A stretch of DNA of 64,000 nt from Amycolatopsis aidingensis (GTDB lineage Bacteria; Actinomycetota; Actinomycetes; Mycobacteriales; Pseudonocardiaceae): positions 2,020,001 to 2,084,000 of the forward strand of contig NZ_CP076538.1 in NCBI RefSeq assembly GCF_018885265.1, written 5' to 3'. Made by a program: the position numbers and the translations under genes. The first letter of the stretch is position 1. Each line of letters begins with the position of its first letter. Below the pieces are notes generated by a model. The model did not search any database. It saw nothing but the letters and a program-made list of their open reading frames with translations, and was not told the DNA's origin. Positions 8,130 to 15,976 of this stretch are shown here, piece after piece.

Positions 8130-9539
8130 ATGGAGGATTCGTGGGTCAATTGGGCCGAGCGGGTGGGCCGGGACCTGCATCTCGAGCTGCCGGGAAAGGG
8201 CGGGCGCCGGGCCGCGCTGATCCGCGCTCTGCGGGAGGCGATCCGGACCGGGCGGCTCGCTCCCGGCACCCGCCTCCCGCCCTACCGCTCGCTGGCCGCC
8301 GACCTCGGCCTGGCTCGGAACACGGTGGCCGACGCCTACGCCGAGCTGGTCGCCGAGGGCTGGCTCACGGCGCGCCAGGGATCGGGGACCGCGGTGGCCA
8401 TCCGCGCGGAGCCGTTGCCTGCCGGCAGGAGCCGGGCACGAGCGGGGCCGCGACTCACCCACGATCTGCGGCAGGGCCAGCCGGATGCCGCCTCCTTCCC
8501 GCGCACCGACTGGCTGGCCTCCGCCCGTCGCGCGCTGCTCGCCGCGCCGACCGAGGCGTTCGGGCCGGGGGACCCGCGCGGTCGCCCCGAGCTGCGCCGC
8601 GCGCTGGCCGGCTACCTTGCCCGGGTGCGCGGGGTGCGCACCGAACCCGAGCGGATCGTGATCTGTGCCGGGTTCGCGCACGCGCTGCGGTTGCTGTTCG
8701 GCGGCGGGGTGCTGGGTGGCCCGCTGGCGGTGGAGTCCTACGGCCTGGACTTCCACCGGTCGCTGCTGGCCGAAGCCGGGGTGCGCACGATCCCGCTGAC
8801 CCTGGACGAGCACGGTGCGGCCGTGGCGGAACTCACCGGGCTGCGCGAGGTCCGGACCGTGCTGCTCACCCCGGCTCACCAGTTCCCGACCGGGGGTCCG
8901 CTGCATCCGCAGCGGCGCTCCGCGGTGGTGGAGTGGGCGGGTGCCAGGGACGGCCTGCTGCTGGAGGACGACTACGACGGGGAGTTCCGCTACGACCGCC
9001 AGCCGGTCGGCGCGGTGCAGGGGCTGGACCCCGACCGGGTGGTGTACCTCGGTTCGGTCAGCAAGAGCCTCTCGCCCGCGGTGCGCCTTGGCTGGATGGT
9101 GCTGCCCGAGCACCTGGTGGACACGGTGCTGCGGGTCAAGGGGGAGCGGGAGGGCTGGGTCGGTGTCGCCGACCAGCTGACCCTCGCCGACCTGATCGAG
9201 TCCGGCGCGTACGACCGGCATGTCCGGCGGATGCGCCAGCGCTACCGGCGTCGCCGGGACCAGCTGGTGGACCTGCTCGCCCTGCGGGCGCCCCATATCG
9301 TGCCCACCGGCATCGCGGCCGGGCTGCACGCGGTGCTCCGGCTCCGGCCGGGTACCGAGCGCTCGATCCTGGACGCGGCAGGCTGGCAGGGCCTCGCCGT
9401 GGACGGCCTGGCTCCCTTCCGGCATCCGGAGGCCACCATGCCAGCCGCCGAGGGGCTCGTCGTCGGCTACGCCACCCCGCCCGAGCACGGTTACCCCGCG
9501 GCGATCGAGGCACTGTGCGGCGTGCTGCCGCCGCCGTAA
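8130..9539 (+). CDS. MocR/PdxR-type GntR regulator with aminotransferase domain
   Basis: 469 aa. Residues about 15-85 form a GntR winged helix (LREAIRTGRLAPGTRLPPYRSLAADLGLARNTVADAY). A long linker leads to a class I aminotransferase fold from about 120 to 465, with the PLP-region SVSKSLSPAVRLGW containing the Schiff-base lysine and EDDYDGEFRY upstream of it. MocR proteins sense PLP or PLP adducts and usually control a divergent gene, which here is the AhpD/RidA-like operon starting 48 bases away. Regulation of that operon is inferred from the arrangement. The stop codon lies in a 31-base tandem duplication. Confidence 0.93.
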   Translation: MEDSWVNWAERVGRDLHLELPGKGGRRAALIRALREAIRTGRLAPGTRLPPYRSLAADLGLARNTVADAYAELVAEGWLTARQGSGTAVAIRAEPLPAGRSRARAGPRLTHDLRQGQPDAASFPRTDWLASARRALLAAPTEAFGPGDPRGRPELRRALAGYLARVRGVRTEPERIVICAGFAHALRLLFGGGVLGGPLAVESYGLDFHRSLLAEAGVRTIPLTLDEHGAAVAELTGLREVRTVLLTPAHQFPTGGPLHPQRRSAVVEWAGARDGLLLEDDYDGEFRYDRQPVGAVQGLDPDRVVYLGSVSKSLSPAVRLGWMVLPEHLVDTVLRVKGEREGWVGVADQLTLADLIESGAYDRHVRRMRQRYRRRRDQLVDLLALRAPHIVPTGIAAGLHAVLRLRPGTERSILDAAGWQGLAVDGLAPFRHPEATMPAAEGLVVGYATPPEHGYPAAIEALCGVLPPP

Positions 9540-9594
9540 CTCAGTGCCCGGTAGCCACAAAGGGCCGTAACTCAGGCCCGGTAGCCATAAAGGA
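9535..9594. repeat. 31-base tandem duplication spanning two convergent stop codons
   Basis: Copy 1 (9535-9565) and copy 2 (9566 to about 9594) share CGTAACTCAG, then GCCCGGTAGCCA and AAAGG, and differ by one indel and a few substitutions. Copy 1 holds the stop of the MocR gene; copy 2 holds the stop of the convergent TetR gene. The duplication looks like slippage or unequal exchange that copied the last codons of the TetR gene into the tail of its neighbour. No terminator hairpin is visible between the two genes. Confidence 0.8.
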
Positions 9595-10207
9595 ACGCCC
9601 GCACGCCCGCGGCTACCGTCTCGGCGATCTCCTCCTCCTGCCGCCCGTGCCTGCCCGCGACGTCGCCCTCGGAGATGAGCAGCGCGAAGTGCCGTGCCGC
9701 CCGGTCGGCGTCCGGGATGCGCAGCAGCCCGTCCTCGGCCAGTTCGCGGAAGCGGCCTGCGAGCTCCTTGCGGACCCGCAGCGGCCCGGTTCGCTGCCAG
9801 GTCTCGAGCACGGCCCGCGGGATGTGCTCCGTGTCGGCGTTGATCTGCCGTACCAGGGCCTCATGCTCGGCGTGGTCAGGGGTCGGGGTCAGCCAGGCCG
9901 TGCCGAAGGCGATGAGGTCGGCCTCCAGGTCGGTGATCTTGCGCAGCTCGCGTTCGATGATGGCGATCTGCGCCCGCGCCACCTCGGCGGCGCTCTGCTG
10001 GATCACGGTCTCGAACAGCTCCGTCTTGTCCCGGAAGTGGTTGTAGATGGTGCGGGTGGACACGCCGGCCTCGGTCGAGATCGCGTCGATGCTCGCGCGG
10101 GTATAGCCGTCCCGTGCGAACACGGTGAAGGCACCGGCGAGGATCGCCCTGCGCTTGTCCGCCAGCCCACCGCGAGTGCCTGCCTTCGGCGGGTCGTTCC
10201 TGGTCAT
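9572..10207 (-). CDS. TetR-family transcriptional regulator
   Basis: 211 aa with the standard N-terminal helix-turn-helix: KRRAILAGAFTVFARDGY, then ASIDAISTEAGVSTRTIYNHFRDKTELFE (about 20-65). The C-terminal ligand-binding half is all-helical and variable, ending AFLYGYRA. It is divergent from a flavin reductase gene 98 bases away, the usual arrangement for a repressor of that gene. The intergenic region contains the 10-base palindrome TACCCGGGTA. Ligand unknown. Confidence 0.92.
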   Translation of the reverse strand: MTRNDPPKAGTRGGLADKRRAILAGAFTVFARDGYTRASIDAISTEAGVSTRTIYNHFRDKTELFETVIQQSAAEVARAQIAIIERELRKITDLEADLIAFGTAWLTPTPDHAEHEALVRQINADTEHIPRAVLETWQRTGPLRVRKELAGRFRELAEDGLLRIPDADRAARHFALLISEGDVAGRHGRQEEEIAETVAAGVRAFLYGYRA

Positions 10208-10267
10208 AGTCGCCCCCTCGACTCGTTTGCACGAATCGTTTTACCTGTTGCCATATACGTTGTACTT

Positions 10268-10277
10268 TACCCGGGTA
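10268..10277. promoter_or_regulatory. Palindrome TACCCGGGTA between TetR and flavin reductase genes
   Basis: Perfect 10-base palindrome 28 bases before the flavin reductase start, within the divergent promoter region. It could be the core of an operator for the adjacent TetR protein, but one short GC-rich palindrome is weak evidence. Confidence 0.35.
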
Positions 10278-10305
10278 GGTCGAAACGCGCAGGGAGGCAA
10301 GGCAG

Positions 10306-10899
10306 ATGACCCGGATCGGCATCATTCTCGGCAGCACGCGCCCTGGCAGGAGAGCAGGCCGGGTGGGGGACTGGGTACTCGAGGTGGCAGGCAGGCACCC
10401 GCTGGTGCTGGCCGGTACGGCCGAGGTCGAACTGGTCGACCTGGCCGAGTACCGGCTGCCGTTGCTGGACGAGCCGGAACCGGCGATCCGCGGCCGGTAC
10501 CGGCACGAGCACACCATGGCATGGGCCGCGACGATCGACTCCTTCGACGGGTTCCTGTTCGTGACCCCGGAGTACAACCACTCGGTTTCCGGCGCGCTGA
10601 AGAACGCGATCGACTTCCTCTACCGGGAATGGCACGACAAGGCTGCCGGGTGCGTCGGTTACGGCGCCGCGGGGGCCGTCCGCGCCGTGGAGCACCTGCG
10701 CCAGATCCTGGGTGAGGTGGGGGTGGCCACCGTGCGGACGCAGGTCGCGCTGGACAAGCACACCGACACCGAGTTGTTCACCGATCCCGATGCCTGGGTT
10801 CCTGGCGCGGAGCAGACCGCACGGCTGAACCTGGTGCTGGAACAGGTCGTCACCTGGTCGAAGGCACTCGGGCAACGGCCTGCCGCCGCCCGTGACTAG
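10306..10899 (+). CDS. NADPH-dependent FMN reductase (flavodoxin fold)
   Basis: 197 aa. The phosphate-binding loop GIILGSTRPGRRA follows strand 1, and TPEYNHSVSGALKNAIDFLYREW is the conserved flavin loop of the NADPH-dependent FMN reductase family (chromate/quinone reductase type). ATG 10306 has a GGGAGG-like ribosome site. Such soluble enzymes reduce quinones, azo dyes or FMN with NADPH. It faces the TetR gene and ends convergent with, and four bases into, the MDR reductase gene. Confidence 0.93.
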   Translation: MTRIGIILGSTRPGRRAGRVGDWVLEVAGRHPLVLAGTAEVELVDLAEYRLPLLDEPEPAIRGRYRHEHTMAWAATIDSFDGFLFVTPEYNHSVSGALKNAIDFLYREWHDKAAGCVGYGAAGAVRAVEHLRQILGEVGVATVRTQVALDKHTDTELFTDPDAWVPGAEQTARLNLVLEQVVTWSKALGQRPAAARD

Positions 10900-11918
10900 T
10901 CGCGGATCTTGAGCACCAGCTTGCCGACGTTGGCCCCGGAGAACAGGCTCAGCAGGGTCTCAGGGAAGGTCTCGATCCCCGCCTCGACGACGTGCTCGCG
11001 GGCGCGCAGCTTGCCCGCGGCCAGCCAGCCGGCCAGCTCCGCCGCGGCCTCGCCGTAGCGATCGGCGTAGTCGAAGACCACCATGCCGGTCATCGAGGCG
11101 CGATTGACCAGCAGCGAGAGGTAGTTTGCCGGGCCCTTGACCTGCTCGGTGGCGTTGTACTGGGAGATCGCCCCGCACAGCACAACCCGCGCGCCGAGTG
11201 CGAGCCGGGCCAGTACCGCGTCCAGGATCTCGCCGCCGACGTTGTCGAAGTACACGTCCACCCCGTCCGGAGCATGCGTGCGCAGTTCCGCCTTCAGGTC
11301 GGCGGACTTGTAGTCGATCGCCGCGTCGAAGCCGAACTCGTCCACCAGCAGCCGGCACTTCTCCTCGCCACCCGCGATCCCGATCACCCGGCAGCCCTTG
11401 ATTTTGGCCAGCTGGCCGACCACGCTGCCCACCGCGCCCGCGGCTCCGGAGACGACCACGGTCTGCCCCGGCTCCGGCTTTCCGATGTCGAACAGTCCGA
11501 AGTAGGCGGTCATCCCGGTCATCCCGAGCGCGCCGAGGTAGCTCTCCGGCGGTGCGCTGCGGGTGTCCACCCGCTGCACGCCACGACCGTCGGAGATGGC
11601 GTACTCCTGCACGCCGAACATGCCGGACACCTGCTCGCCGACGGCGAAGTCCTGGTGCCGGGAGGCGATCACCCTGCCGATCGCGCCCGCCCGCATCACC
11701 TCGCCGATGCGCACCGGCCGGATGTAGGACTTGCCCTCGTTCATCCAGCCGCGCATCGCGGGGTCCAGCGAGAGGTGCGAGACCTCGACGAGGAACTGCC
11801 CCTCCTCCGGTTCGCCGACCGGTTCGGTGCGGTACTCCCAGTCCGTGCGCTGGGGTAGGCCCTGCGGGCGCGCCGCGAGCCGGAACTGGTGGTTGGTCAG
11901 CTCGGTGTCAGTGCTCAT
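10896..11918 (-). CDS. NADP-dependent oxidoreductase, LTB4DH/CurA-like MDR
   Basis: 340 aa. Signature of the prostaglandin-reductase/CurA branch: SLDPAMRGWMNE, then VSGAAGAVGSVVGQLAKIKGCRVIGIAGG for NADPH and VYFDNVGGEILDAVLARLALGARVVLCGAISQYN. No zinc ligands. The frame is open to 12092, but ATG 11918 begins at the conserved N-terminus; the longer form would overlap the divergent gene. A perfect 16-base palindrome sits 11 bases upstream of the start codon, so the gene is probably repressed by a TetR-type protein. It reduces enones or quinones with NADPH. Confidence 0.92.
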   Translation of the reverse strand: MSTDTELTNHQFRLAARPQGLPQRTDWEYRTEPVGEPEEGQFLVEVSHLSLDPAMRGWMNEGKSYIRPVRIGEVMRAGAIGRVIASRHQDFAVGEQVSGMFGVQEYAISDGRGVQRVDTRSAPPESYLGALGMTGMTAYFGLFDIGKPEPGQTVVVSGAAGAVGSVVGQLAKIKGCRVIGIAGGEEKCRLLVDEFGFDAAIDYKSADLKAELRTHAPDGVDVYFDNVGGEILDAVLARLALGARVVLCGAISQYNATEQVKGPANYLSLLVNRASMTGMVVFDYADRYGEAAAELAGWLAAGKLRAREHVVEAGIETFPETLLSLFSGANVGKLVLKIRD

Positions 11919-11928
11919 GCCCGCATCA

Positions 11929-11944
11929 TACCGACCGGTCGGTA
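11929..11944. promoter_or_regulatory. Perfect 16-base palindrome, TetR-type operator
   Basis: TACCGACCGGTCGGTA reads the same on both strands and lies 11 bases upstream of the MDR reductase ATG, on top of its likely promoter and 60 bases before the divergent LigD-polymerase gene. Size and symmetry fit a TetR-family dimer site. No TetR gene is directly adjacent; the nearest is at 9572-10207. Confidence 0.7.
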
Positions 11945-12003
11945 CCGCGGCAGGTCCGGCATCCGCTGTTGACCGGGACGGGTGAGCACGGTGAGGTGGA
12001 CCC

Positions 12004-13005
12004 GTGGGAACCACACGGAGTGGCGAGTCACGGGCGGGCGTGCCGCTGACCAACCTCGACCAGCCGCTGTTCGAGCAGGCGGGGGCGAGCAAGCGGGACC
12101 TGGTGGACTACCTGGACGCCGTCTGTGACCGCATCCTGCCGGGACTGCGCGGCAGGCCGCTCTCGGTCATGCGGGTGCTGCGCGGCCAGGCGCCGTTCAT
12201 GCAGAAGAACGTGCCGAAGTACACCCCTTCCTGGGTGCGCACCGTTCCGGTCTGGGCGGAGGCCTCGCGCCGGGAGGTCTCCTACGCGCTGTGTGATGAC
12301 CGGCGCACCCTGCTGTGGTTCGGCAACCAGCGCGCCATCGAGTACCACCCGACCCTGGCCCGTGCCGAGGCGATGAGCCGTCCCACCCACCTGGTGCTGG
12401 ACCTGGACCCGCCCGCCGATGGGGAAGCCGAAGGGGAACAGGGGGCCGAGGGCTTCCGGCAGGCCGCGCGGGCCGCGTTACTGGTGCGGCAGGCCCTCGC
12501 CGACTCCGGGCTGGCGGGGGTGGTGAAGACCAGCGGCGCCAAGGGGCTGCACGTGTTCGTGCCGATCGAGGCGCACCAGGACATGGAGGACACCGCGGCG
12601 GCGACCAGGGCACTGGCGGCCAGGGCCGAGCGCATCGACCCCGCACTCGCCACCACGGCGTTCATCAAGGCCGACCGCGGTGGCAAGGTGTTCCTCGACC
12701 CGACCAGGGCGGGCGGCGCGACCGTGGTCGCCGCGTACAGCCCGCGCATCCGGCCAGGGGTCCCGGTGTCCTTCCCTGTGGCCTGGACGGACCTGGACCG
12801 GATCGCGCCGGGTGACTTCACCATCCGCAACGCGGTGGGGCTGCTCGGATCCGCCGATCCGTGGGCGGAGTCGATGCCTGCCCCGCAGGGCCTGCCCGCC
12901 GACCTGATCGAGGAGGGGCACACCATTCCGGTGCCCCGCGTCGCCGCGATGCACGAGGGCAAGCGGCGAGCCAAGGCGCGCAGGGAGCAGCAGGACACCC
13001 CCTGA
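12004..13005 (+). CDS. Stand-alone LigD polymerase/primase domain (NHEJ type)
   Basis: 333 aa, the size of a free-standing primase-polymerase domain of LigD. Motifs in order: PFMQKNVPKYTPSWVRT, the metal-binding LVLDLDPP, the TSGAKGLHVFVP nucleotide-binding segment, and FLDPTRAGGATVVAAYSPR. The family fills gaps during non-homologous end joining with NTPs or dNTPs. There is no Ku or ligase gene nearby, so it acts alone or with partners elsewhere. GTG 12004 is used; a GTG at 12040 is an alternative, since similarity to the family begins near LTNLDQPLF. Confidence 0.9.
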   Translation: MGTTRSGESRAGVPLTNLDQPLFEQAGASKRDLVDYLDAVCDRILPGLRGRPLSVMRVLRGQAPFMQKNVPKYTPSWVRTVPVWAEASRREVSYALCDDRRTLLWFGNQRAIEYHPTLARAEAMSRPTHLVLDLDPPADGEAEGEQGAEGFRQAARAALLVRQALADSGLAGVVKTSGAKGLHVFVPIEAHQDMEDTAAATRALAARAERIDPALATTAFIKADRGGKVFLDPTRAGGATVVAAYSPRIRPGVPVSFPVAWTDLDRIAPGDFTIRNAVGLLGSADPWAESMPAPQGLPADLIEEGHTIPVPRVAAMHEGKRRAKARREQQDTP

Positions 13006-13094
13006 CCCCGTGGTGGCCTGGCCACCCTTCCCTGTCCCCGTTCTCGGCACCCGAGCGGGTCGCGGCCGTCCTTGCCGTTTGTCTGACTGTATAG

Positions 13095-13109
13095 CAGACT
13101 GACAGTCTG
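13095..13109. promoter_or_regulatory. Inverted repeat upstream of HAD hydrolase gene
   Basis: CAGACTG-A-CAGTCTG is a perfect 7-base inverted repeat with a one-base centre, 28 bases before the HAD gene start. A TATAGC hexamer just upstream (13090-13095) could be a -10 element. A second arm GTCTG at 13081-13085 pairs with CAGAC, so the site is nested. It is probably an operator, but no cognate regulator is evident. Confidence 0.5.
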
Positions 13110-13136
13110 ACGGGATCGGAAGGAAGGACGCCGCTG

Positions 13137-13814
13137 ATGAGTGACCTGCGCTGGGCCACGTTCGACTGTTTCGGCACGCTGGTGGACTGGCGGCATGGCA
13201 TCGCGACCGGGGCGGAGCTGCTGTTCCCCGGCCGGGGAGCCGAGCTGCTCCCGGTCTACAACCGGCATGAGCCGCGGGTGCAGGCCGAGTTCCCCACGCT
13301 GCGCTACCGCGAGGTGATGGCCGAGGCGTTACGCCGGACCTGCGCCGAGGCCGGGCTCGAACTGCTCACCGCGGACGACGCCGCCGTGCTGGCCGCCGGA
13401 ATCGCCCACTGGCCGGTGTTTCCGGACACCCGCGCCGCGCTGACCGAGCTACGCGCCGCGGGTTGGCGGCTGGCCCTGCTCACCAACTGCGATCGGGACA
13501 TCATCGGTGAGTCGCAACGCAGGCTCGGGGTGCCGGTGGACGCGATCGTCACGGCCGAGGACGTCGGTTGCTACAAGCCGAGGCATGAGCACTTCACCCG
13601 GTTCGAGCGGACCTTCGGGGTGCGCCGGGAGCAGTGGGTCCACGTGGCGCAGAGCTACTTCCACGACATCGTGCCCGCGCACGAGCTGGACATCCCGCGG
13701 GTGTGGATCAACCGGCTGGCCGAGGACAACGACCCGGCGATCGCCGACGCGGTGCTGCCCGGCCTGGCCGGTCTCGCCGACACGGTCGGCAGGGTGTATG
13801 CCGCCGCGCGCTGA
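13137..13814 (+). CDS. HAD-superfamily hydrolase (haloacid dehalogenase type II)
   Basis: 225 aa. The nucleophile motif is TFDCFGTLVDWR (first Asp attacks the substrate), motif II is LLTNCDRD, motif III lysine lies in EDVGCYKPRHEHF and the final acidic motif in VWINRLAEDNDP. The cap between motif I and II is helical as in class II haloacid dehalogenases. Substrate unknown. ATG 13137 has GGAAGGAAGG upstream. The gene stands alone. Confidence 0.9.
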   Translation: MSDLRWATFDCFGTLVDWRHGIATGAELLFPGRGAELLPVYNRHEPRVQAEFPTLRYREVMAEALRRTCAEAGLELLTADDAAVLAAGIAHWPVFPDTRAALTELRAAGWRLALLTNCDRDIIGESQRRLGVPVDAIVTAEDVGCYKPRHEHFTRFERTFGVRREQWVHVAQSYFHDIVPAHELDIPRVWINRLAEDNDPAIADAVLPGLAGLADTVGRVYAAAR

Positions 13815-13836
13815 CGTTTTCTCCGTCCTGCGCCGC

Positions 13837-13866
13837 TTGACAGTTCACGGCGAAGTCCGCAAGATT
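13837..13866 (+). promoter_or_regulatory. Sigma-70-like promoter for the DUF5988 gene
   Basis: TTGACA at 13837-13842 and AAGATT at 13861-13866 with an 18-base spacer, about 60 bases before the DUF5988 GTG. The -35 is a perfect consensus hexamer, which is uncommon in this GC-rich window. Confidence 0.5.
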
Positions 13867-13927
13867 GTGATGCAGAGCACAGTGTTCTGGGGTCGTTTTA
13901 TCGATCAATTTGCCCCGAGGGGATGCC

Positions 13928-14137
13928 GTGGCTGGAATCAAGGCTGAACTGGTCGGTGGTCCGGCCACGTTGTCCGATGTCGACCGGCGTCGTGAGGTGG
14001 TCGACCTGGCTGAACAGGTCAAAGTGAGCACCGGTGCGGGCTATGAGCACTTCTCGCACAATGGCCAGTTCAATACCGCGGGCGGGGAGAAGATCGCGGT
14101 TTTCGCCTGGACGGGGCGGACCAAGATCGCCGAATGA
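13928..14137 (+). CDS. DUF5988 small protein
   Basis: 69 aa from GTG 13928 (GAGGGGAT ribosome site). The protein has the shape of the DUF5988 family: a short beta segment KAELVGGPATL, then a central GYEHF and a C-terminal VFAWTGRTKIAE. The RIAE/KIAE tail is typical as I recall it. These proteins have no known function but often sit in non-ribosomal peptide and related biosynthetic clusters. Here the neighbour is an orphan type II thioesterase, with no synthase in the window. A TTGACA promoter lies upstream. Confidence 0.7.
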   Translation: MAGIKAELVGGPATLSDVDRRREVVDLAEQVKVSTGAGYEHFSHNGQFNTAGGEKIAVFAWTGRTKIAE

Positions 14138-14166
14138 GGAACCGGCCGCGCCGCGACGGGTGGTTT

Positions 14167-14913
14167 TCAGCCGAGGTGTTCGGAGATCGTCCGTAGCACC
14201 TCCGCCTGTTGCTGGCCGAGATAGAAGTGCCCGCCAGGGAACACCCGCAGGGTGAACTCGCCCGAGGTGTGGTCGCCCCAGGAGCGGGCCTCATCCACGG
14301 GGACTCGCGGGTCCTGGTCGCCGACCAGCGCGTGGATGGGGCAGCTGACGTCCGGGCCGGGGACGTAGCGGTAGGTCTCGGCGGCCTTGTAGTCATTGCG
14401 CAGCACGGGCAGCATCATCCGGAGCAGGTCCTCCTCCTGCAGCACGGCCGCCTCGGTTCCGCCCAGCATGCGCATCTCCGCCAGCAGGCCCTCGTCGTCC
14501 AGCTGATGCACCCCGTCGTTCCTGGTGCGGGTCGGCGCCCGCCGCCCGGAGACGAAAAGGCGGCTCAGCAGGATGCCATCGGCCTCGAACCTCCTCGCCA
14601 CCTCGAAGGCGAGGCTGGCGCCCATGCTGTGCCCGAAGAAGGCCAGCGGCTGGCCGGTCCACGGCCGCAGCGCCTCGGCGGTGCGGCCGGCCAGCTCGCC
14701 GATGTCGTCGATGCACGGCTCGGTGTGCCGGTCCTGGCGGCCGGGGTACTGCACGGCCAGCACGTCCACCCGCGGCGAGAGCGAGCGCGCGACCGGGAAG
14801 TAGTAGCTGGCCGACCCGCCCGCATGCGGGAAGCAGACCAGTCGGTGCGGTGCATCCGGAGCCGGGTGGTATCGGCGGATCCACGCGGTGGTGTCCTCGG
14901 CGTTCACGGTCAT
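14167..14913 (-). CDS. Type II thioesterase (alpha/beta hydrolase)
   Basis: 248 aa with the type II thioesterase pattern: LVCFPHAGGSASYYFPVA at the N-terminus, VQYPGRQDR, the nucleophile elbow FGHSMGAS (Ser about 96), and a C-terminal FPGGHFYL with the catalytic His. These enzymes release misprimed or stalled acyl groups from carrier proteins of PKS and NRPS lines. No megasynthase is in the window, so its partner is elsewhere or has been lost. ATG 14913 begins at the conserved N-terminus, with AAAGGA upstream. It is convergent with the DUF5988 gene. Confidence 0.9.
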   Translation of the reverse strand: MTVNAEDTTAWIRRYHPAPDAPHRLVCFPHAGGSASYYFPVARSLSPRVDVLAVQYPGRQDRHTEPCIDDIGELAGRTAEALRPWTGQPLAFFGHSMGASLAFEVARRFEADGILLSRLFVSGRRAPTRTRNDGVHQLDDEGLLAEMRMLGGTEAAVLQEEDLLRMMLPVLRNDYKAAETYRYVPGPDVSCPIHALVGDQDPRVPVDEARSWGDHTSGEFTLRVFPGGHFYLGQQQAEVLRTISEHLG

Positions 14914-15061
14914 CGGGCGAGCGGGTCCTTTCGTGCGCGGCCGGCGACGCGGCAGGGTCGAGCCGTTCGGCATGCCGGACCCAACCTGTCAGCCCGGGAT
15001 ACCGCGCGGCAACCCCGATCAGCCGCGTGTCACAGGGCCGCCGTTGTGGTTGGCTGTCGGT

Positions 15062-15976
15062 ATGGCGGGTGAGGTGGAGGTGCGGCGAGTCCTGGAGGGC
15101 GGGCTTTCCGGCGTGTTGTGCGTTCCCGCGGACCCCGGCCCGGCGCCAGGGGTGCTGCTGCTGGGCGGCTCGGAAGGCGGGCTGCACGAGCGTGACGCCC
15201 GGATGCTGGCCGCCGAGGGGTTCACGGTGCTCGCACTGGCCTACTTCGGCGCCCCTGGGCTGCCGCCGGGCCTGGTGCGGGTGCCGCTGGAGTACTTCTT
15301 CCGCGCGCTGGACGTCCTGGCCGGGCAACCGCTCGCCGGGCAACGGTTCGGGGTGCTGGGCGGGTCCCGCGGGGCGGAGGCCGCGCTGCTGCTCGCCGCG
15401 CACGACCCGCGTGTCGGCGCGGTGGCCGGAGTGGTCGGCGGGGGAGTGGTGACCCAGGGGATCGACTACCGCCGTGGCGGGCTGCTGGACATCCTCGGCA
15501 CGCCTGCCCCGCCGTGGACCCTGCGCGGCGAGCCGTTACCGTACCTGCCGTACACCCTGTCCGAGGAGCTGCGCGCGTGTGTCCGGAGTGGACAACCGGT
15601 GCCGCTGGCCCGGGCGTTCCGGCCGCCGCCGGAGGATCCGGCCGAACTCGAGCGGGTGAGCATCCCGGTGGAACGGATCCGCGGGCCGGTGTTGCTGCTG
15701 TCCGCCGCGGACGACCGGATGTGGCCGGGTGCGGACTACTGCCAGGTAGCCATGGACCGGCTGTCGGCGGCCGGGCACCCGCACGATTTCCGGCACCGGG
15801 TGTTCCCTGGTGCAGGCCACGGGATCGCCGGTCCACCCGGTGCCCCGCTCACCAGCACCACGAGCCCCGGCCCCGGCGTGACCTTCGACCTTGGCGGCAG
15901 TCCCGAGGCCACCACCATGGCACGGGCCGAGGCGTGGGCGGACAGCGTCGAGTTCCTCGCTACCGCCCTGCGCTGA
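15062..15976 (+). CDS. Acyl-CoA thioesterase/BAAT C-terminal-like alpha/beta hydrolase
   Basis: 304 aa. The opening PGVLLLGGSEGGLHERDARMLAAEGFTVLALAYFG and the nucleophile elbow VLGGSRGAEAALLLAA match the C-terminal hydrolase domain of bile acid-CoA:amino acid N-acyltransferase/acyl-CoA thioesterases, in single-domain bacterial form. LLLSAADDRMWP gives the acid and PGAGHGI the His. The nucleophile is Ser and not Cys, so hydrolysis of acyl-CoA or esters is more likely than amidation. The frame extends upstream to 14888 without a start signal; ATG 15062 is chosen. It is convergent with a TetR gene, overlapping by 17 bases. Confidence 0.82.
   Translation: MAGEVEVRRVLEGGLSGVLCVPADPGPAPGVLLLGGSEGGLHERDARMLAAEGFTVLALAYFGAPGLPPGLVRVPLEYFFRALDVLAGQPLAGQRFGVLGGSRGAEAALLLAAHDPRVGAVAGVVGGGVVTQGIDYRRGGLLDILGTPAPPWTLRGEPLPYLPYTLSEELRACVRSGQPVPLARAFRPPPEDPAELERVSIPVERIRGPVLLLSAADDRMWPGADYCQVAMDRLSAAGHPHDFRHRVFPGAGHGIAGPPGAPLTSTTSPGPGVTFDLGGSPEATTMARAEAWADSVEFLATALR

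Noticed and set aside
10208..10260. TCGTTTGCACGA-type inverted repeat as TetR operator.
   Set aside because: Only four-base arms with a four-base centre; such matches are expected by chance, and the TACCCGGGTA palindrome is better though still weak.
11945..12092. N-terminal extension of the LTB4DH-like reductase.
   Set aside because: The extra residues are not family-like, and the extension would overlap the 16-base palindrome and the divergent LigD-polymerase gene; ATG 11918 begins at the conserved start.
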